A stretch of DNA of 34,896 nt from Cyanobium sp. Cruz-8D1 (GTDB lineage Bacteria; Cyanobacteriota; Cyanobacteriia; PCC-6307; Cyanobiaceae): NCBI RefSeq assembly GCF_024345975.1, contig NZ_JAGQCD010000030.1:1-34896 (forward strand), given 5' to 3'. Made by a program: the position numbers and the translations under genes. This document shows positions 34,065-34,896 of the stretch, in pieces. The number at the start of each line of letters is the position of its first letter. The first letter of the stretch is position 1. The notes beneath the pieces were generated by a model, which was not told the DNA's origin, did not search any database, and saw only the letters and a list, made by a program, of their open reading frames with translations.

Positions 34065-34896
34065 GCGTCCCCTGCAGTGGTGTAATTCCCCCGGCACCCC
34101 CACCCCGGCGTAGCCGGGGTGGGCCGCGCACCTCAGGCGATCGGCTCCACGGCTGGCGTTGCAAGGGGTGGGCAGGTCCGTTTCCCTGGTTCGAGTACCA
34201 CCTCAACCAGACGAACCATGCCCAAGACCCACTGTGCCGCACCTGAGCTGGCCTCGCTACTCGATGGCAGCAGCGCCGGTGAGCTGATCCCGGAGCTGGC
34301 ACGCCATGGCCTGCAGCAGCTGATCGAGCTGGAGGTTGCCGCCTTCCTTGGTGCTGACCGCCATGAGCGCACCGACGAGCGCCTGGGGTATCGCAACGGC
34401 TACCGCTCCCGCACCCTCACCACCCAGGTGGGTGATCTCGCGCTGCAGATCCCCAAGCTGCGGGCCGGCAGCTTCCTGCCCTCGATCCTCGAGCCCCGCC
34501 GCCGCGTCGATCAGGCCCTGTACGCGGTGATCATGGAGGCCTACATCGGTGGGGTCTCCACCCGCAAGGTGGATTCCCTGGTGGCGGCGCTGGGCTCCCA
34601 GAGCGGCATCTCCAAGTCCCAGGTGAGCCGTATCTGTCAGGAGATCGACCAGCAGGTGCAGGCCTTTCTCCACCGTCCCCTGGAGAGCAGCGGCTACGCC
34701 TACGTCTACCTCGATGCCACCTACCTCAAGGGGCGGCTGGGCAAGGCTCAGCAGGTATGCTCACGGGCCGTCGTCGTCGCCATGGGCGTGAACGAGGACG
34801 GGCGCCGGGAGTTGCTGGGCCTCAAGGTGGGCGACAGTGAGAGCGAGCCCTTCTGGGCGGAATTCATCGCCCACCTCAAGGAGCGAGGCCTCGCTG
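34065..34896 (+). mobile_element. IS256/mutator-type insertion sequence (right copy, partial)
   Basis: Begins near 34065-34069, where the similarity to the inverted left copy stops, and runs out of the window. It contains the 34099-34123 hairpin and the transposase gene. The 3' end and target duplication are not visible. Confidence 0.85.
34218..34896 (+). CDS. IS256-family transposase (partial, N-terminal 226 residues)
   Basis: DDE transposase of the mutator superfamily. The N-terminal region has ALEL-type helices (QLIELEVAAFLGADRHERT), then LGYRNGYRSRTLTTQVGDL, LQIPKLRAGSFLPS, and GGVSTRKVDSLVAALG. The first catalytic aspartate is D166 in YVYLDATYLKGR. The frame is intact to the window edge, so the copy may be active. 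ATG 34218 starts about 150 bp inside the element. Confidence 0.93.
   Translation, partial: MPKTHCAAPELASLLDGSSAGELIPELARHGLQQLIELEVAAFLGADRHERTDERLGYRNGYRSRTLTTQVGDLALQIPKLRAGSFLPSILEPRRRVDQALYAVIMEAYIGGVSTRKVDSLVAALGSQSGISKSQVSRICQEIDQQVQAFLHRPLESSGYAYVYLDATYLKGRLGKAQQVCSRAVVVAMGVNEDGRRELLGLKVGDSESEPFWAEFIAHLKERGLA

Overview
The window looks like a GC-rich unicellular cyanobacterium of the Synechococcus/Cyanobium type. It carries a magnesium-chelatase ChlD gene, two HpsJ-like membrane proteins, proteins with an exosortase-type C-terminal sorting signal, and a few GCGATCGC (HIP1-type) octamers (766-773, 23927-23934, 27926-27933). Most of the window is a cell-surface polysaccharide (O-antigen/capsule) locus joined to a gene-poor, repeat-rich segment full of toxin-antitoxin modules.

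Both edges (about 1-122 and 34065-end) hold the 5' end of the same IS256/mutator-type element in opposite orientation, with the transposases pointing out of the window. The left copy truncates rfbF (glucose-1-phosphate cytidylyltransferase). Next come rfbG (frameshift plus in-frame stop) and rfbH (probable frameshift near the N-terminus). The CDP-3,6-dideoxyhexose branch is therefore decaying.

2941-13799 (+) is a tightly packed run: a CBS-GHMP kinase fusion (HddA-like), a NeuB/SAF/TIM-barrel fusion, two FkbM methyltransferases with extra N-terminal glycine-rich domains, a decayed TylF-type methyltransferase, a thiamine-diphosphate enzyme, gmhA, hddC and an NAD-dependent epimerase/dehydratase. 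With gmhB on the opposite strand (13767-14321) this gives all four steps to GDP-D-glycero-alpha-D-manno-heptose. The stretch from about 6.2 to 11.5 kb is visibly richer in A+T than its flanks, which suggests acquired DNA.

13767-21866 (-) holds gmhB, a GT2 glycosyltransferase, a GT8-methyltransferase fusion, a GT4 glycosyltransferase, a GDP-mannose-4,6-dehydratase-type enzyme and a membrane-anchored YvcK/CofD-like protein. 21998-23906 (+) encodes an MlaF-like ATPase and an MlaD/MCE protein (lipid transport). 23893-25989 (-) is chlD.

26 kb to the right edge is accessory DNA. It has four toxin-antitoxin pairs (HEPN/MNT, two VapBC, MazEF), a deleted MNT relic, and a duplicated block (copy A 28136-29844, copy B 31322-33056). 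Each block holds a PEP-CTERM-like secreted protein, its terminator and an hpsJ-like gene. In copy B the PEP-CTERM reading frame is broken exactly by a 7-bp tandem duplication, and both copies have a G8/G9 tract just upstream of the start codon. A fumarylacetoacetate-hydrolase-family gene lies between the blocks and has a chimeric 5' end made of duplicated leader and hpsJ-like sequence. All functions are inferred from motifs and remembered family features; no database search was run.
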